Of a DNA stretch of 64,000 nucleotides, positions 1 through 10,195 are shown in pieces; positions within the stretch are counted from its first letter, which is position 1, and every line of letters begins with the position of its first letter. Source of the DNA: Rubrivivax sp. (lineage in GTDB: Bacteria; Pseudomonadota; Gammaproteobacteria; Burkholderiales; Burkholderiaceae_C); contig JAHCKS010000011.1 in NCBI GenBank assembly GCA_026125665.1, positions 1-64,000 of the forward strand, in the 5' to 3' direction. The notes beneath the pieces are model-generated. The model ran no database searches. It had not been told where the DNA came from and saw nothing but the letters and a program-made list of their open reading frames with translations. The translations under genes were made by a program, and so were the position numbers.

Positions 1-67
1 CGAAAGAGGACATTCGCGGAGCAGGGCACCCGCCGGCCCGATCCCGCCACCACCTGCACAGGTTTCA
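1..67 (-). repeat. Copy of composite intergenic repeat, abutting purL
   Basis: This stretch is the reverse complement of 34353-34422, in the gap before ureC, and differs by one missing C inside a run of Cs. The shared sequence begins at the TGA that is the purL stop codon (65-67), so the element touches or overlaps the end of purL. It probably continues beyond the left edge. It carries the 20-nt segment that forms one arm of a long inverted repeat in the larger copy. Confidence 0.85.
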
Positions 68-3000
68 CTTCAGCCACGCGCGGGCATTGTGGAACATGCG
101 CATCCACGGGCTCGGCGCCGAGACATCGCCTCCCGCCGCAAAGCTCATCTGCACGTTGCGGAACACACGCTCCGGGTGCGGCATCAGCGCGGTGAAGCGG
201 CCGTCGTCGGTGGTGACGGCGGTGAGACCCCCCGGACTGCCGTTCGGATTGAAGGGGTAGCGCTCGGTGGCGCGCCCGTGGTGGTCGACGAAACGCATCG
301 CGCGCCGCACCCTGGCCGCGTCGCCGCGCTGCGAGAAGTCGGCGTAGCCCTCGCCGTGCGCCACGGCGATCGGCAGCCGGCTGCCGGCCATGCCGGCGAA
401 GAAAAGGCTGGGGCTGTCCAGCACCTCCACCAGCGCGAGCCGCGCCTCGAACTGTTCGCTCAGGTTGCGCATGAACTTCGGCCACGCCGCGGTACCCGGG
501 ATCAGCGTGCCGAGCGCGGCCATCATCTGGCAGCCGTTGCACACGCCGAGCGCAAACACGTCGGGCCGTGCGAAGAAGGCCGCGAAGGCCTCGGCGAGCG
601 CCGGGTTGAAGAGGATCGAACGCGCCCAGCCCTCGCCGGCACCGAGCGTGTCGCCGTAGCTGAAGCCGCCGCAGGCCACCAGGCCCTGGAACTGCGCCAG
701 CTTCGCGCGGCCGGCCTGCAGGTCGCTCATGTGCACGTCGTGCGTGTCGAAGCCGGCCTTCGCCATGGCGTAGCTCATCTCGACGTGCGAGTTGACGCCC
801 TGCTCGCGCAGGATGGCCAGGCGCGGGCGCGTCGTGTGCACGGCGGCCCACGGCGCGGGCTCGGTGGCGTCGAACGTCAGGTGCCGGTGCAGCCCGGGGT
901 CGTCGGCCACGCCGGCCGCCTCGTGCTCCGCGTCGGCACACGAAGGGTTGTCGCGCTGCCGCGCGATGCGCCAGCTCACCTCGTCCCACTGCCGGTGCAG
1001 CTCCGCCAGCGGCGCGCCGAACACGCACTTCGTGTCGCGCCACACCTCCATCACGCCGCGGTCGTTGGGCTTGCCGATGACGTGCGCGTGCCGCGCCAGG
1101 CTGTGCCGGCGCAGCGTCGCCATCACTGCGTCGCGCTCGGCCGTGCGCACCTGCAGCACGGCGCCGAGCTCCTCGTTGAAGAGGGCCTTGAGGGTCAGCT
1201 CGTTGCGCCGTTCGCCGACCTGCGCCGCCCAGTTCTTGCTGTCGCCGTACTCGGCGCGGCTGTCGGCGATGCCGTCGCTCTCGGTGACGAGGATGTCGAC
1301 GTTCAGGCTCACGCCCAGGTGGCCGGCAAACGCCATCTCGCACACGGCGGCCCACAACCCGCCGTCGCTGCGGTCGTGGTAGGCGAGCAGGCGGCCTTCG
1401 GCGCGCAGCTCGTTCACCGCGGCGACGAGCGCCTTCAGCGCCGCCGGGTCGTCGAGGTCGGGCACGCCGTCGCGCACGCGGCTGCCGAAGCGGCCGAGCA
1501 CCTGTGCCAGCATCGAGCCGGCCACGCGCATGCGCCCTGCGCCGAGGTCCACCAGGATCAGCGTCGTGTCGCCCGCCTCGGCCGGCGCGCGCAGCTGCGG
1601 CGTCAGCGTGCCGCGCACGTCGGCCAGCGCCGCGAAGGCGCTGACGATCAGCGACACCGGGGCCGTCACCTGCCTTTCCTCGCCGTCCGCGTCGCGCCAG
1701 CGCGTGCGCATCGACAACGAGTCCTTGCCCACCGGGATGCCGATGCCGAGCGCCGGCGCAAGCTCCAGGCCCACCGCCTTCACCGTGTCGTACAGCGCCG
1801 CGTCCTCGCCGGGCTCGCCGCAGGCGGCCATCCAGTTGGCGCTGAGCTTGACGCGTTCGAGCTCGATCGGCGCGGCCAGCAGGTTCGTGATCGCCTCGCC
1901 CACCGCCATGCGTCCTGAAGCCGGCGCATCGAGCGCGGCCAGCGGCGTGCGCTCGCCCATCGCCATCGCCTCGCCGCGGAAGCCGGCGTAGTCCGCCAGC
2001 GTCACCGCGCAGTCGGCCACGGGCACCTGCCAGGGGCCGACCATCGGGTCGCGGTGGCTCAGGCCGCCCACCGTGCGGTCGCCGATCGTCACGAGGAAAC
2101 GCTTGCTCGCCACCGTCGGGTGGCGCAGCACGTCGCGCGCCACGACGTCGAGCCTGACGCCGGTGAGGTCGAGCGGCGCGTCGTCGCGCGCCACGCGCCG
2201 CACGTCGCGGTGCATCTTCGGCGGCTTGCCGAGCAGCACCTCCATCGGCATGTCGATGACGCGCTCGCCGCCTTCGCGCTCGTGCACGACGAGCACGGGC
2301 TCGCCCTGCGCCACGCCGACGACGGCGAACGGACAGCGTTCGCGCGCGCACATCTGCTCGAACACCGGCAGCAGGTCGGGCGCGAGCGCGATGACGTAGC
2401 GCTCCTGGCTCTCGTTGCACCAGATCTCGCGCGGCGCCAGCCCGCTCTCCTCGAGCGGCACCTTGGCCAGGTCGAACGCGGCGCCGAGCCCGGCGCCGTC
2501 GACGAGCTCGGGGAAGGCGTTCGACAAGCCGCCCGCGCCGACATCGTGGATGGCGAGGATCGGGTTTGCGTCCCCGAGCGAGGCGCAGTGGTTGATGACC
2601 TCCTGCGCGCGGCGCTGGATCTCGGGGTTGCCGCGCTGCACGCTGTCGAAGTCGAGCGCCGCGGTGTTGGTGCCGGCGGCCATCGAGCTGGCGGCGCCAC
2701 CGCCCATGCCGATGCGCATGCCGGGCCCACCCAGCTGCACGAGCAGCGTGCCGGGAGCGAAGCGGCGCTTGTGCGTCTGCGTCGCGGCGATCTGCCCCAG
2801 GCCGCCGGCGATCATCATCGGCTTGTGGTAGCCGCGGCGCACGCCGGCCACTTCCTGCTCGAAGACGCGGAAGTAGCCGCCGAGGTTGGGGCGGCCGAAC
2901 TCGTTGTTGAACGCGGCCCCGCCGAGCGGCCCCTCGGTCATGATCTGCAAGGCGCTGGCGATGTGATCCGGCTTGCCGGCATCGGCGCCGGGCGCCTGCT

Positions 3001-4135
3001 CCCAGGGTTCGCGTTCGCCGCCCAGGTGCAGGTGGCTCACCGAGAAGCCCGTGAGCCCGGCCTTCGGCCGCGCACCGCGGCCGGTGGCGCCCTCGTCGCG
3101 GATCTCGCCGCCGGCGCCGGTCGCCGCGCCGGGGAACGGCGAGATCGCGGTGGGGTGGTTGTGGGTCTCCACCTTCATCAGCACGTGCGCCGTCTCTTCG
3201 CGTGCGCCGTAAGCCGGTGCGTTCGTGAAGCCCTGCGGCGCCCAGCGCTCGATCGGCCCACCTTCCATCACGGCGGCGTTGTCGCTGTAGGCGACCACCG
3301 TGTGTCGGCCCGAACGCTTCTCGGTGTGCCGGATCATCTGGAACATCGACAGCGCCTGCCGCTCGCCGTCGATCGTGAAGTCAGCGTTGAAGATCTTGTG
3401 CCGGCAGTGTTCGCTGTTGGCCTGCGCAAACATCATCAGCTCGACGTCGCTCGGGTTGCGCGCCAGCCGCGTGAAGGCCTCGGTGAGGTAGTGGATCTCG
3501 TCGTCCGAGAGCGCCAGGCCGAACTCGCCGTTGGCCTGCACGAGCGCGGCGCGGCCGCGGCCGAGCACGTCCACGTGCGCCAGCGGCGGCGCCGGCTGCG
3601 GCGCGAAGAGCGCCCGCGCCGCGTCGCGCTCGAAGGCCACGCTCTCGGTCATGCGGTCGTGCAGCAGCGCGGCGACCGCGGCGCGCTCGTCCGCCGAGAG
3701 CGGCTTCGCGCCGCCGCCGAGCAGCCCGCCAAGGCCCGCCTTCAGCGCCAGCCGATACTCGGTGACGCGCTCGACGCGGTGCAGCGGCGCTGCCGTGCTG
3801 CCCACGCCGCCCACGCCGCCCACGCCGCAGTTGCGCGCGATGTCCGTGGCCTTGCTCGCCCACGCCGACACGGTGCCCAGCCGCGGCATCACGAGCACGA
3901 GCTCGCCGCCGCCCGGCCCGGCGTAGGCGTCGCCGCAGGTGAGCAGCCCCTCGAGCTTGTCCAGCGTCGCGCGGTCCGGTGTGCCTTCGAACGCCGCCCA
4001 GTGCACGTGCCGCGCGGCCACGCCGGCGATGCGCGGGCAGGCCGCCTGCAGCCGCTTCAGCAGCGCTTCGGCCCGGAACGGGCGCAGCGCATCGCCGCCC
4101 TCGTGGAACTGCAGGAACAAGGGCTCGGCGGCCAT
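65..4135 (-). CDS. purL: Phosphoribosylformylglycinamidine synthase
   Basis: This enzyme makes FGAM from FGAR, ATP and glutamine in purine biosynthesis, in the cytoplasm. At 1356 residues it is the large single-chain PurL form: N-terminal PurS-like region, two AIRS-like ATP-binding halves (look for [12 protein letters not shown] and the VGKDSLSM segment), and a C-terminal class I glutaminase. The glutaminase triad is visible as Cys1199 in GVCNGCQMM and His1320/Glu1322 in PHPER. A Gly-Val-rich slip ([12 protein letters not shown] near 3798-3830) sits in the N-terminal region and is probably a small simple-repeat expansion. It diverges from map across a 59-nt gap. The ATG at 4135 gives the expected N-terminus. 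Confidence 0.97.
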   Translation of the reverse strand: MAAEPLFLQFHEGGDALRPFRAEALLKRLQAACPRIAGVAARHVHWAAFEGTPDRATLDKLEGLLTCGDAYAGPGGGELVLVMPRLGTVSAWASKATDIARNCGVGGVGGVGSTAAPLHRVERVTEYRLALKAGLGGLLGGGAKPLSADERAAVAALLHDRMTESVAFERDAARALFAPQPAPPLAHVDVLGRGRAALVQANGEFGLALSDDEIHYLTEAFTRLARNPSDVELMMFAQANSEHCRHKIFNADFTIDGERQALSMFQMIRHTEKRSGRHTVVAYSDNAAVMEGGPIERWAPQGFTNAPAYGAREETAHVLMKVETHNHPTAISPFPGAATGAGGEIRDEGATGRGARPKAGLTGFSVSHLHLGGEREPWEQAPGADAGKPDHIASALQIMTEGPLGGAAFNNEFGRPNLGGYFRVFEQEVAGVRRGYHKPMMIAGGLGQIAATQTHKRRFAPGTLLVQLGGPGMRIGMGGGAASSMAAGTNTAALDFDSVQRGNPEIQRRAQEVINHCASLGDANPILAIHDVGAGGLSNAFPELVDGAGLGAAFDLAKVPLEESGLAPREIWCNESQERYVIALAPDLLPVFEQMCARERCPFAVVGVAQGEPVLVVHEREGGERVIDMPMEVLLGKPPKMHRDVRRVARDDAPLDLTGVRLDVVARDVLRHPTVASKRFLVTIGDRTVGGLSHRDPMVGPWQVPVADCAVTLADYAGFRGEAMAMGERTPLAALDAPASGRMAVGEAITNLLAAPIELERVKLSANWMAACGEPGEDAALYDTVKAVGLELAPALGIGIPVGKDSLSMRTRWRDADGEERQVTAPVSLIVSAFAALADVRGTLTPQLRAPAEAGDTTLILVDLGAGRMRVAGSMLAQVLGRFGSRVRDGVPDLDDPAALKALVAAVNELRAEGRLLAYHDRSDGGLWAAVCEMAFAGHLGVSLNVDILVTESDGIADSRAEYGDSKNWAAQVGERRNELTLKALFNEELGAVLQVRTAERDAVMATLRRHSLARHAHVIGKPNDRGVMEVWRDTKCVFGAPLAELHRQWDEVSWRIARQRDNPSCADAEHEAAGVADDPGLHRHLTFDATEPAPWAAVHTTRPRLAILREQGVNSHVEMSYAMAKAGFDTHDVHMSDLQAGRAKLAQFQGLVACGGFSYGDTLGAGEGWARSILFNPALAEAFAAFFARPDVFALGVCNGCQMMAALGTLIPGTAAWPKFMRNLSEQFEARLALVEVLDSPSLFFAGMAGSRLPIAVAHGEGYADFSQRGDAARVRRAMRFVDHHGRATERYPFNPNGSPGGLTAVTTDDGRFTALMPHPERVFRNVQMSFAAGGDVSAPSPWMRMFHNARAWLK

Positions 4136-4165
4136 GCAATCGTTGCGGGTGCTGGTGAACGGGGG

Positions 4166-4187
4166 ATTTTAGGTGGGTGGGCATAAT
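4166..4187. promoter_or_regulatory. Overlapping divergent -10 boxes for purL and map
   Basis: On the plus strand CATAAT (4182-4187) lies 7 nt before the map ATG, which would put the transcription start at or next to the start codon. On the minus strand TAAAAT (complement of 4166-4171) faces purL with a leader of about 25 nt. No convincing -35 hexamer is visible for either. The two promoters would overlap within about 60 bp. Confidence 0.5.
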
Positions 4188-4194
4188 CTCCCCC

Positions 4195-5085
4195 ATGCCG
4201 ATCCCCATCAAGACCGGCGCCGAGGTCGACGGCATGCGCCTGGCGGGGCGCCTGGCGAGCGAGGTGCTGGACCTGCTCACGCCACACGTGCGCGCAGGCA
4301 TCACGACGCTCGAGCTGGACCGCATCGCGCACGAGCACATCACGAAGGTGCAGCAGGCCGTGCCGGCCACGCTCGGGTACGCGCCGCCCGGCTATCCGGC
4401 CTATCCGGCGTCGCTGTGCTCGTCGGTCAACGAGGTCGTCTGCCACGGCATCCCGGACGAGCGGCCGCTGAAGAACGGCGACATCGTCAACATCGACGTC
4501 ACCGTCATCAAGGACGGCTGGCACGGCGACAACAGCCGCATGTTCGTCGTCGGCGAAGGCACCATCGCCGCCCGGCGCCTCGTGCGCATCACCTTCGAGG
4601 CGATGTGGAAGGGCATCGTCAAGGTGCGGCCCGGTGCGCGCCTCGGGGACATCGGCCACGCCATCCAGACCTTTGCCGAAGCGGCCGGCTTCTCGGTCGT
4701 GCGCGAGTTCTGCGGCCATGGCGTGGGCGCCCGCTTCCACGAGGAGCCGCAGGTGCTGCACTACGGCCGCCCGGGCACGCTGGAGGAACTGGTGCCGGGC
4801 ATGATCTTCACGATCGAGCCGATGATCAACGCCGGCCGCCGCGAGATCAAGGAAGACCGGCGCGGCAACCGCCCCTACGACGGCTGGACCATCGTCACGC
4901 GCGACCGTTCGCTGTCGGCGCAGTGGGAGCACACGGTGCTCGTCACCGACACGGGCTACGAGGTGCTCACCGTCTCGGCGGGCAGCCCGCCGCCGCCCGA
5001 GTTCGCGCCGCTCGGCTACGGCACGCCAGCGGCTGCCGGGGCATCGGCAGCGAGGCAGGCGGCGGCCACGGTGGCGGCGCCCTGA
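4195..5085 (+). CDS. map: Methionine aminopeptidase type I
   Basis: This cytosolic enzyme removes N-terminal methionine from nascent proteins. The pita-bread fold with its dinuclear metal site is readable: NIDVTVIKDGWHGDNSRMF carries the two Asp ligands, GHGVGARFHEEP the His, and MIFTIEPM and WEHTVLV the Glu ligands. At 296 residues it is about 30 longer than the E. coli enzyme because of a Pro/Ala-rich tail. I chose the ATG at 4195 over the GTG at 4177, since MPIPIKTGAEVDGMR is the usual family N-terminus and the -10 box sits between them. It is followed after 33 nt by glnD, as is common in this order. Confidence 0.96.
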   Translation: MPIPIKTGAEVDGMRLAGRLASEVLDLLTPHVRAGITTLELDRIAHEHITKVQQAVPATLGYAPPGYPAYPASLCSSVNEVVCHGIPDERPLKNGDIVNIDVTVIKDGWHGDNSRMFVVGEGTIAARRLVRITFEAMWKGIVKVRPGARLGDIGHAIQTFAEAAGFSVVREFCGHGVGARFHEEPQVLHYGRPGTLEELVPGMIFTIEPMINAGRREIKEDRRGNRPYDGWTIVTRDRSLSAQWEHTVLVTDTGYEVLTVSAGSPPPPEFAPLGYGTPAAAGASAARQAAATVAAP

Positions 5086-5118
5086 TGCGCCGCTAGCGCC
5101 CTCTTCGAGCTCCCGCCC

Positions 5119-7842
5119 ATGTCGGCCTTGCCCGAGCCGGGCCGCGGCCCCGGGCCCGGCCCGACCGCCGCGAAGATGCCAACGCCAGCGGCACAGTGGC
5201 TGCCGGCATTGCGCCAGCGTCACAAGGACGGCAAGGCGGAACTGGTCGCGCGCTTCCGGCACACCCCGCGGCCCAACGCCGCCTCGGCGGCGCGGCTGCT
5301 GCGCGCGCTGGCCCGCCACGTCGACTCGACGCTCGCCGCGCTGTGGGAGCAGCAGCGCATGGCCGAGCGCGCGCCGGGCACGGCCCTGGTGGCCGTGGGC
5401 GGCTTCGGCCGCGGCGAGCTGTTTCCGTCGTCCGACGTCGACCTGCTCGTCCTGCTGCCCGATCGGCCTGCCGCAGGCCCGAGGGTTCGTGGCGGCAGCC
5501 CCCCCGGTGGCGACACACCCGCCGCCTTGCCCGACGACAGCGGGTCGCGCGAGGCCGTCGCCGGGTTCGTCACCGCCTGCTGGGACATCGGCCTGGAGTG
5601 CGGCTCCTCGGTGCGCACGGTGGCCGAATGCCTGGCCGAGTCGGCACGCGACGTCACGGTGCAGACCTCGCTGCTCGAGGCACGCCTGGTGTGCGGCACC
5701 CGGCGCCTGTTCGGCGAGCTGCAGCACGCGCTGGCGCAGGCGATGGACGCGCGCGCCTTCTTCACGGCCAAGACGCTCGAGATGCGCCAGCGGCACGTCA
5801 AGTACGAAGGCACGCCTTACGCGCTGGAGCCCAACTGCAAGGAAAGCCCCGGCGGCCTGCGCGACCTGCAGGTGGTCATCTGGGTGGCGCGTGCCGCGGG
5901 CCTCGGCCGCACCTGGACCGAGCTCGCCGCCAAGGGGCTCATCACGCCTTTCGAGGCGAGCCAGCTCGTCAAGCACGAGGGCACGCTGCGCCTCATCCGC
6001 GCCCGGCTGCACGCCGTGGCCGAGCGGCGCGAGGACCGGCTCGTGTTCGACCTGCAGACGGCCGTGGCCGAGAGCTTCGGCCTCAGGCCGACCAAGGGCC
6101 AGCGCCCGTCCGAGGCGCTGATGCACCGCTACTACTGGGCGGCCAAGGCGGTGACGCAGCTCAACCAGATCCTGATGCTCAACATCGAGGAGCGCATCGC
6201 CGGCTCGGAGAAGGCGCCGATGCGACCGCTGACGATCCGCTTCTTCGATCGCGGCGGTGCCCTCGAGGTGGCGCACGACGACGTCTACACGCGCGACCCG
6301 CACGCCATCCTGGAGACCTTCCTCGTCTTCGTGCAGACGCCGGGGCTGCAGGGGTTGTCGGCGCGCACGCTGCGGGCGCTGTACAACGCGCGCACCGTCA
6401 TGGACGCGGCGTTCCGGCGCGACCCGGTGAACCATCGCCTGTTCATGCAGATCCTGCGCCAGCCGCAAGGCCAGACGCACGCGCTCAGGCTGATGAACCA
6501 GACCTCGGTGCTCGGGCGCTACCTCTGGGTCTTCCGGCGCATCGTCGGGCGCATGCAGCACGACCTGTTCCATGTCTACACGGTGGACCAGCACATCCTG
6601 ATGGTCGTGCGCAACGTGCGCCGCTTCTTCATCCCGGAGCACGCGCACGAGTACCCGTTCTGCAGCCAGCTCGCGGCCCAGTGGGACAAGCCGTGGATCC
6701 TGTACCTCGCCGCCATCTTCCACGACGTCGCCAAGGGGCGCGGCGGCGACCACTCCGAGCTCGGCGCCGCCGAGGTGCGCCGCTTCAACCGCGACCACGG
6801 CGTCGAAGGCGAGGACGCGCGGCTGGTCGAGTTCCTCGTGCGCCACCACCTGACGATGAGCTACATCGCGCAGAAGGAGGACCTGGCCGACCCGGACGTG
6901 GTGCTGAACTTCGCAAGGCTCGTGGCGACGCCGCGCCGCCTGACCGCGCTGTACCTGCTGACGGTGGCCGACATCCGCGGCACGAGCCCCAAGGTGTGGA
7001 ACGCCTGGAAGGGCAAGCTGCTCGAGGACCTGTACCGCCTGACGCTGCGTGCGCTGGGCGGCGCGCAGCCCGACCCGGCGGCCGAGATCGAGGCACGCAA
7101 GGTCGAGGCGCGGCAGCTGCTGGCGCTGCACTCGGCGCTGCCGGGCACCGAGGAGCCACTGTGGAAGACGCTCGAGGTCAGCTACTTCGCGCGCCACGAC
7201 GCGGCCGAGATCGCCTGGCACGCCCGGTCGCTGTGGCGGCACGTGCAGACCAAGGTGCCGGTCGTGCGCGCGCGGCCATCCTCGGTCGGCGAGGGGCTGC
7301 AGGTGCTCGTCTACTCGCCCGACCAGCCCGACCTCTTCGCGCGCATCTGCGGCTACTTCGACAACGCCGGCTTCAGCATCCAGGACGCGAAGATCCACAC
7401 CACGCGCGCCGGTTTCGCGCTCGACACCTTCCAGGTCTCCAGCACGCTGGCCGAGGAAGGCAGCGAGGTCGACTACCGCAGCCTGATCTCGCTCGTCGAG
7501 ACGCAGGCGGCCGCGGCGCTCGCGGCCACCGGGCCGCTGCCGGAGCCGCGCCGCGGCCGCGTCTCGCGCCGCGTGCGCTCGTTCCCGGTCATCCCGCGTG
7601 TCTCGCTGGTGCCCGACGAACGCGCGCAGCGCTGGCTGCTGACCGTCTCCGCCAGCGACCGCAGCGGCCTGCTCTACGCCGTGGCGCGCGTGCTCGCCGC
7701 GCACCACATCAACCTGCAGCTGGCGAAGGTGACGACGCTCGGCGAGCGGGTCGAGGACACGTTCCTCGTCGACGGGCCGGCGCTTCAGCGGCCCAAGGCG
7801 CAGCTGCGCATCGAGAGCGAGATCCTCGACGCGGTGGAATGA
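5119..7842 (+). CDS. glnD: Bifunctional PII uridylyltransferase / uridylyl-removing enzyme
   Basis: GlnD senses glutamine and adds UMP to, or removes it from, PII proteins, setting nitrogen control. In 907 residues it shows the nucleotidyltransferase core (GGFGRGELFPSSDVDLL, about residues 94-110), the HD-type removing domain (HDVAKGRGGDHSELG, from about 535), and two C-terminal ACT domains (from about 730 and 840). A Gly/Pro-rich insertion at about residues 117-140, right after the transferase motif, is unusual but keeps the frame. The start is uncertain: no Shine-Dalgarno precedes the ATG at 5119, and the ATG at 5176 is an alternative. Confidence 0.95.
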   Translation: MSALPEPGRGPGPGPTAAKMPTPAAQWLPALRQRHKDGKAELVARFRHTPRPNAASAARLLRALARHVDSTLAALWEQQRMAERAPGTALVAVGGFGRGELFPSSDVDLLVLLPDRPAAGPRVRGGSPPGGDTPAALPDDSGSREAVAGFVTACWDIGLECGSSVRTVAECLAESARDVTVQTSLLEARLVCGTRRLFGELQHALAQAMDARAFFTAKTLEMRQRHVKYEGTPYALEPNCKESPGGLRDLQVVIWVARAAGLGRTWTELAAKGLITPFEASQLVKHEGTLRLIRARLHAVAERREDRLVFDLQTAVAESFGLRPTKGQRPSEALMHRYYWAAKAVTQLNQILMLNIEERIAGSEKAPMRPLTIRFFDRGGALEVAHDDVYTRDPHAILETFLVFVQTPGLQGLSARTLRALYNARTVMDAAFRRDPVNHRLFMQILRQPQGQTHALRLMNQTSVLGRYLWVFRRIVGRMQHDLFHVYTVDQHILMVVRNVRRFFIPEHAHEYPFCSQLAAQWDKPWILYLAAIFHDVAKGRGGDHSELGAAEVRRFNRDHGVEGEDARLVEFLVRHHLTMSYIAQKEDLADPDVVLNFARLVATPRRLTALYLLTVADIRGTSPKVWNAWKGKLLEDLYRLTLRALGGAQPDPAAEIEARKVEARQLLALHSALPGTEEPLWKTLEVSYFARHDAAEIAWHARSLWRHVQTKVPVVRARPSSVGEGLQVLVYSPDQPDLFARICGYFDNAGFSIQDAKIHTTRAGFALDTFQVSSTLAEEGSEVDYRSLISLVETQAAAALAATGPLPEPRRGRVSRRVRSFPVIPRVSLVPDERAQRWLLTVSASDRSGLLYAVARVLAAHHINLQLAKVTTLGERVEDTFLVDGPALQRPKAQLRIESEILDAVE

Positions 7843-7845
7843 CGC

Positions 7846-7940
7846 CGCCCCCCCCGAAGCGCCTTCGGCGCCTCCCCCCAGGGGGCACCGCCGGCGGCCC
7901 GGCAAAGCCGGTTCCTCGGCGGTCGCTTGGCTGGCCGCGC
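7846..7940 (+). repeat. REP-like intergenic repeat, copy 1
   Basis: This sits between the glnD stop and the next start codon. It contains the palindromic core GCGCCTTCGGCGC followed by a C-run/G-run hairpin and a second GC-rich arm pair. The reverse complement of 21079-21160 matches it over about 80 nt with a few substitutions and small gaps, so it is a dispersed element. It could also act as a hairpin at the 3' end of the glnD transcript. Confidence 0.8.
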
Positions 7941-7949
7941 GACTAGCCC

Positions 7950-9035
7950 ATGGCAGTGCAGCGCATCTGCGCAGAAGAGGCGATCGAGCGCCTAGCCTCG
8001 TTCAACGCCGTCATCGACGCGCGCAGCGAAGGTGAGTTCGCCGAGGACCGGCTGCCGGGAGCCGTCAACTGGCCTTCCCTCACCGATGGCGAACGCGCCG
8101 ACATCGGCACCGTCTACAAGCAGGTCTCGGCCTTCGAGGCGCGCAAGCGCGGCGCGGTGCTGGTGGCGCGCAACATCGCGCGCCACGTCGAGCGGGAGGT
8201 GCTGTCGCTGCCGCGCGAGTGGTCGCCGCTCGTCTACTGCTGGCGCGGCGGCCAGCGCTCGGGCGCGCTGGCCACGGTGCTCGACACGATCGGCTTTCGC
8301 GTCACGGTGCTCGAAGGCGGCTACCGCGAGTTCCGCCGCGCCGTGCTGCGCGAGCTCGAGCTGCTGCCGCAGCGGCTGTCGTTCCAGGTGCTGTGCGGGC
8401 GCACCGGCAGCGGCAAGAGCCGCCTGCTCGCCGCGCTGGCCGACGCCGGCGCGCAGGTGCTCGACCTCGAGGCGCTGGCGTGCCACCGCGGCAGCGTGCT
8501 CGGGCCGCTGCCGGGGCAGCCGCAGCCTTCGCAGAAGGCGTTCGAGACGGCCTTGTGGCGCTCGTTGCGCGGTTTCGATTCGAGGCGGCCCGTGTGGGCC
8601 GAAAGCGAGAGCCGCACCATCGGCCGCCTGCGCGTGCCCGAGGCGCTGCTGGCGCGCCTGCGCGCCGCGCCCTGCGTGGCGCTGGAGATGCCGGTGGCCG
8701 CGCGCGTGCGGCTGCTGCTGCAGGACTACGGCCACTTCGTGCGCGACAGCGAGAGCTTCTGCGAGCGCCTGGCCGCGCTGCGCGAGCTGCGCGGCGCCGA
8801 GACGGTGGCACGCTGGCAGGCCATGGCGCGGGCCGGCGCACACGCCGAGGTCGTGCACGAGCTGCTGGAGATGCACTACGACCCGACCTACCTGCGCTCG
8901 ATGAGCCGCAACTACGCCGGCTTCGCGCAGGCCCGCGTGCTGCCGCTGGACGATGGCGAGCCGCCGGCACTCGCCGCTGCGGCGCGCGATCTGACCGGAC
9001 CCGTGCCGGCGGCACGCGCCGTCGGCCCGGCATGA
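7950..9035 (+). CDS. selU: tRNA 2-selenouridine synthase
   Basis: This enzyme (SelU/MnmH, YbbB family) replaces sulfur with selenium at the wobble 2-thiouridine of some tRNAs through a geranylated intermediate. The 361 residues have a rhodanese domain with the catalytic Cys97 in VYCWRGGQRSG, then a P-loop domain starting at CGRTGSGKS (about residues 149-157). The conserved N-terminal Asp/Arg stretch (VIDARSEGEFAEDRLPGA) is present. The selenophosphate synthetase gene selD is not in this window. The ATG at 7950 directly follows the intergenic repeat. Confidence 0.92.
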   Translation: MAVQRICAEEAIERLASFNAVIDARSEGEFAEDRLPGAVNWPSLTDGERADIGTVYKQVSAFEARKRGAVLVARNIARHVEREVLSLPREWSPLVYCWRGGQRSGALATVLDTIGFRVTVLEGGYREFRRAVLRELELLPQRLSFQVLCGRTGSGKSRLLAALADAGAQVLDLEALACHRGSVLGPLPGQPQPSQKAFETALWRSLRGFDSRRPVWAESESRTIGRLRVPEALLARLRAAPCVALEMPVAARVRLLLQDYGHFVRDSESFCERLAALRELRGAETVARWQAMARAGAHAEVVHELLEMHYDPTYLRSMSRNYAGFAQARVLPLDDGEPPALAAAARDLTGPVPAARAVGPA

Positions 9036-9125
9036 ACGGCATCAAGCGGCCGGCCGCCGCCCGCCCCTAGACTTCGTCGGGCCCGCGCCCGGCCGGCGAA
9101 AAAAGAGAGCCGATCCCACGCGACG

Positions 9126-9980
9126 ATGCCATCCCCCTCTGCCCCACCCGCATCCGCGCCGCCGGCACAGCCGCCGGTGCCAGCGCCTGTCGTGCGCGAG
9201 GTCGACCTCGCCCGGCCCTTCACGTGGCTGGCACGCGGCTTCGCGGATCTGCGGCGCTGTCCCGCCCCGGGGCTCGTGCATGGCATGGTCGCCGCGCTGT
9301 TCGGCCTTGTCGTCTTCAGGCTCGCGCACGAGCACTTCTGGATCCTCGCCGGCGCCTTCAGCGGCTTCCTGCTCGTCGCGCCGATCGTCGCCACCGGCCT
9401 GTACGCGATCAGCCGTGCGCTGCAGCAGCGCGAGCGGCTGGGCTTCGGCGCGGCGATGCACGAGGCCTGGTCGGTCTGGCGCGGCCACGACCCGCGTCTC
9501 GTGCACTTCGGCGTGCTGCTGGCGTTTGCCGGCACCGGCTGGGTGGTGACCTCGGCGTCGCTGGTCACCAGCTTCGCGCCGCTGCCGGTGGAGCGGCCGC
9601 TCGACTTCGTGCGCCACGTCGTGCTGCACCCGGGCTCGTGGCTGTTCGAGATCTGGCTCGTGTTCGGCGCGCTGCTCGCCGCCCCGGTGTTCGCGAGCAG
9701 CGTCGTGGCCATCCCGCTGCTGCTCGAGCGCCGCGTCAGCGTGCTGCAGGCGGTGCTGACGAGCTGGCGTGCCGTGCTCGCCTCGCCGGCCCCGCTGGCG
9801 CTGTGGGCGGCGCTGCTGCTGGCGCTCACCCTCGCCGGCATGCTGACGCTGCTCGCCGGGCTGGTCGTCATCGTGCCCTGGCTCGGCCACGCCAGCTGGC
9901 ACGCCTACCGCGACCTGATCGCGCCGGCTCCCCTGCACGAGACGGCCGGGGCGGAAGGCGAAGGCGCGGAGCCGCGCTGA
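9126..9980 (+). CDS. DUF2189 integral membrane protein
   Basis: This 284-residue inner-membrane protein belongs to the DUF2189 family, recognised from the N-terminal DLARPFTWLARGFADL type motif and about six hydrophobic segments separated by short loops. The first 25 residues are Pro/Ala-rich and probably cytoplasmic. The function of the family is not established. It overlaps the next gene by one base (TGATG at 9978-9982), implying translational coupling. No enzyme motif is visible. Confidence 0.85.
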   Translation: MPSPSAPPASAPPAQPPVPAPVVREVDLARPFTWLARGFADLRRCPAPGLVHGMVAALFGLVVFRLAHEHFWILAGAFSGFLLVAPIVATGLYAISRALQQRERLGFGAAMHEAWSVWRGHDPRLVHFGVLLAFAGTGWVVTSASLVTSFAPLPVERPLDFVRHVVLHPGSWLFEIWLVFGALLAAPVFASSVVAIPLLLERRVSVLQAVLTSWRAVLASPAPLALWAALLLALTLAGMLTLLAGLVVIVPWLGHASWHAYRDLIAPAPLHETAGAEGEGAEPR

Positions 9981-10195
9981 TGTTCGGCTACACCGAAGAG
10001 CAGATCGCGTGGTTCGGCCTGACGTTCGGCGTCGGCGCCTTCATGCTCTACATGGTGTTCATCATCTTCCAGCTCGCCCGCGAGTCGAAGGCCGGCCGCT
10101 TCGGCACCTTCGTGCTGTTCCTGGCGCTCGGCGTCGGCCTGGTGGGCTTCGTGGCCAAAGGCCTCATCAAGCTGTTCATCGGCGGCGTCGAATAG
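9980..10195 (+). CDS. DUF2788 small membrane protein
   Basis: This 71-residue protein has two hydrophobic helices separated by a short polar loop (QLARESKAGRFG). It begins MFGYTEEQIAWFGLT, typical of the DUF2788 family found next to DUF2189 genes in Burkholderiales. Its start codon overlaps the preceding stop, so the two are probably co-translated. No function is known; it may be a small partner of the DUF2189 protein. It was identified from the reading frame and start, since it lies downstream in a frame open from further upstream. Confidence 0.85.
   Translation: MFGYTEEQIAWFGLTFGVGAFMLYMVFIIFQLARESKAGRFGTFVLFLALGVGLVGFVAKGLIKLFIGGVE

Noticed and set aside
89-4186. Long plus-strand frames opposite purL
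   Set aside because: They show shadow-type composition with no motifs; purL on the other strand is complete.
4057-7905. A minus-strand open frame of over 1200 codons antisense to glnD
   Set aside because: It is Arg/Ala/Gly-rich without domain motifs and lies opposite a clear glnD. Such long antisense frames are expected at this GC content.
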